A stretch of DNA of 64,000 bases from assembly GCF_964340395.1 (NCBI RefSeq), contig NC_135556.1, forward strand, positions 10,314,001 to 10,378,000. Direction: 5' to 3'. Source of the stretch: Glandiceps talaboti (lineage: Eukaryota > Hemichordata > Enteropneusta > Spengelidae). This document shows positions 63,428 through 64,000 of the stretch, piece after piece (position 1 is the first letter of the stretch; every line of letters starts with the position of its first letter). The notes under the pieces are model-generated. The model searched no databases. It saw only the letters and a list, made by a program, of their open reading frames with translations, and was not told the origin of the DNA. A program made the position numbers and the translations under genes.

Positions 63428-64000
63428 ATGGGTGCACGGTCCAGCAAGACAAGTGACGATGACTCGAGGTAAACGTCAATAAATCATTTAATGATTTATG
63501 TGAATTTATGATGATGACAAAATATTATTATTAACAAAATGTATCGTTATTATTTATATCATGTATATGACCATGAATTTTGTGTTTAAGCTTACATTAC
63601 ATTTGTGCATGTACAAATAGTGCATTCAATTTTGACATGTTATCACACTGACTAAAGGACGTGAACTTTAACCCTATTTTCTGTGACGTTCGCGTTCGTG
63701 ACATTTCCTTTTAAGTTTTATAAAATTTTCAAAATAACTTTTATAAGTTACCAGGATATGACAATAAGTTTTAATTTGCAACAGTTTTTTTCCCACCAGA
63801 GCAATTGTTATAGTTATATGTGTTTGGGATGCTTTCTATTTTAAAATCTTTTTCTTCATATTTTCAGTAAATTTCTTCCACGAGATGGTATTACACTCTA
63901 TGATAGTGGACCAAGTCCCTGTGCAAGACGTGTTAGAATGATACTTATTGAGAAAGGTGTACCCTGGCACAAAGTAATTGGCATCTTCAAGTTTCATCTG
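63428..64000 (+). CDS. Glutathione S-transferase-fold protein, N-terminal part (runs off the window)
   Basis: Two exons are visible: 63428-63468 (MGARSSKTSDDDSR...) and 63868 to the window edge, joined in frame. The second gives KFLPRDGITLYDSGPSPCARRVRMILIEKGVPWHK. This is the beta-alpha start of a thioredoxin-fold GST N-domain, with SPCARRVRMILIEKG matching the usual S-P-x-[AS]-x-[KR]-V-R-[ML] pattern. Cys sits where many GSTs have their catalytic or structural residue. Exon 1 encodes MGARSSK, a good N-myristoylation signal, so membrane attachment is likely (inferred). A possible donor GTAATT follows 'HK', so the last 11 or so residues shown in this frame may be intron. The GST class cannot be set from this fragment. 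Confidence 0.7.

Overview
This is a eukaryotic, metazoan window. It is AT-rich, its genes are interrupted by GT-AG introns, and microsatellites and short dispersed repeats are dense. The gene set is one SREBP gene (vertebrates have two), p62/SQSTM1, TTC29, lineage-duplicated B4GALNT1-like glycosyltransferases and a GPI-type VirK-like protein. This suggests a marine invertebrate, most likely a non-vertebrate deuterostome (hemichordate, amphioxus or echinoderm grade). I cannot name the species, and a lophotrochozoan is not excluded.

Layout. 1-12.4 kb holds no host gene I can support. It contains a decayed LINE reverse-transcriptase fragment (about 3.16-3.64 kb, minus strand), long (TA)n, (AG)n, (CA)n and (CAGA)n tracts, and an inverted, gene-less remnant of the next region's duplication unit (about 8.4-10.65 kb). 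12.4-23.9 kb is a tandem duplication of about 5-6 kb. Each unit carries one intronless B4GALNT1-like gene (13167-14789 and 19058-21010). The second copy has gained an in-frame 28-residue tandem repeat in its Golgi stem. 24.07-28.03 kb (minus) is a five-exon gene for a secreted, probably GPI-anchored protein with two VirK-like modules. 28.05-33.05 kb is gene-poor.

33.06-43.22 kb (minus) is a complete 15-exon SREBP gene (1156 aa) with both membrane helices, the tyrosine-type bHLH-Zip and a likely Fbw7 degron. It lies head-to-head, about 850 bp away, with a complete 7-exon p62/SQSTM1 gene (44071-49621, plus, 420 aa). 54.15-60.89 kb (minus) is a complete 9-exon TTC29 gene (521 aa). The right edge (63428 onward, plus) is the start of a glutathione S-transferase-fold gene with an N-myristoylation-type start. 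I placed the exons by splice signals and reading phase; every junction in the four multi-exon complete genes keeps frame.

The most unusual material is non-coding. I see two families of very small inverted-repeat elements with 9-bp target duplications, and a 16.6-kb insertion with a filled versus empty site visible inside the tandem duplication. There is also a TTAA-bounded foldback element in a p62 intron, a 52-bp array grown inside one element in a TTC29 intron, and a dispersed repeat carrying an exact CTCF-type core motif.
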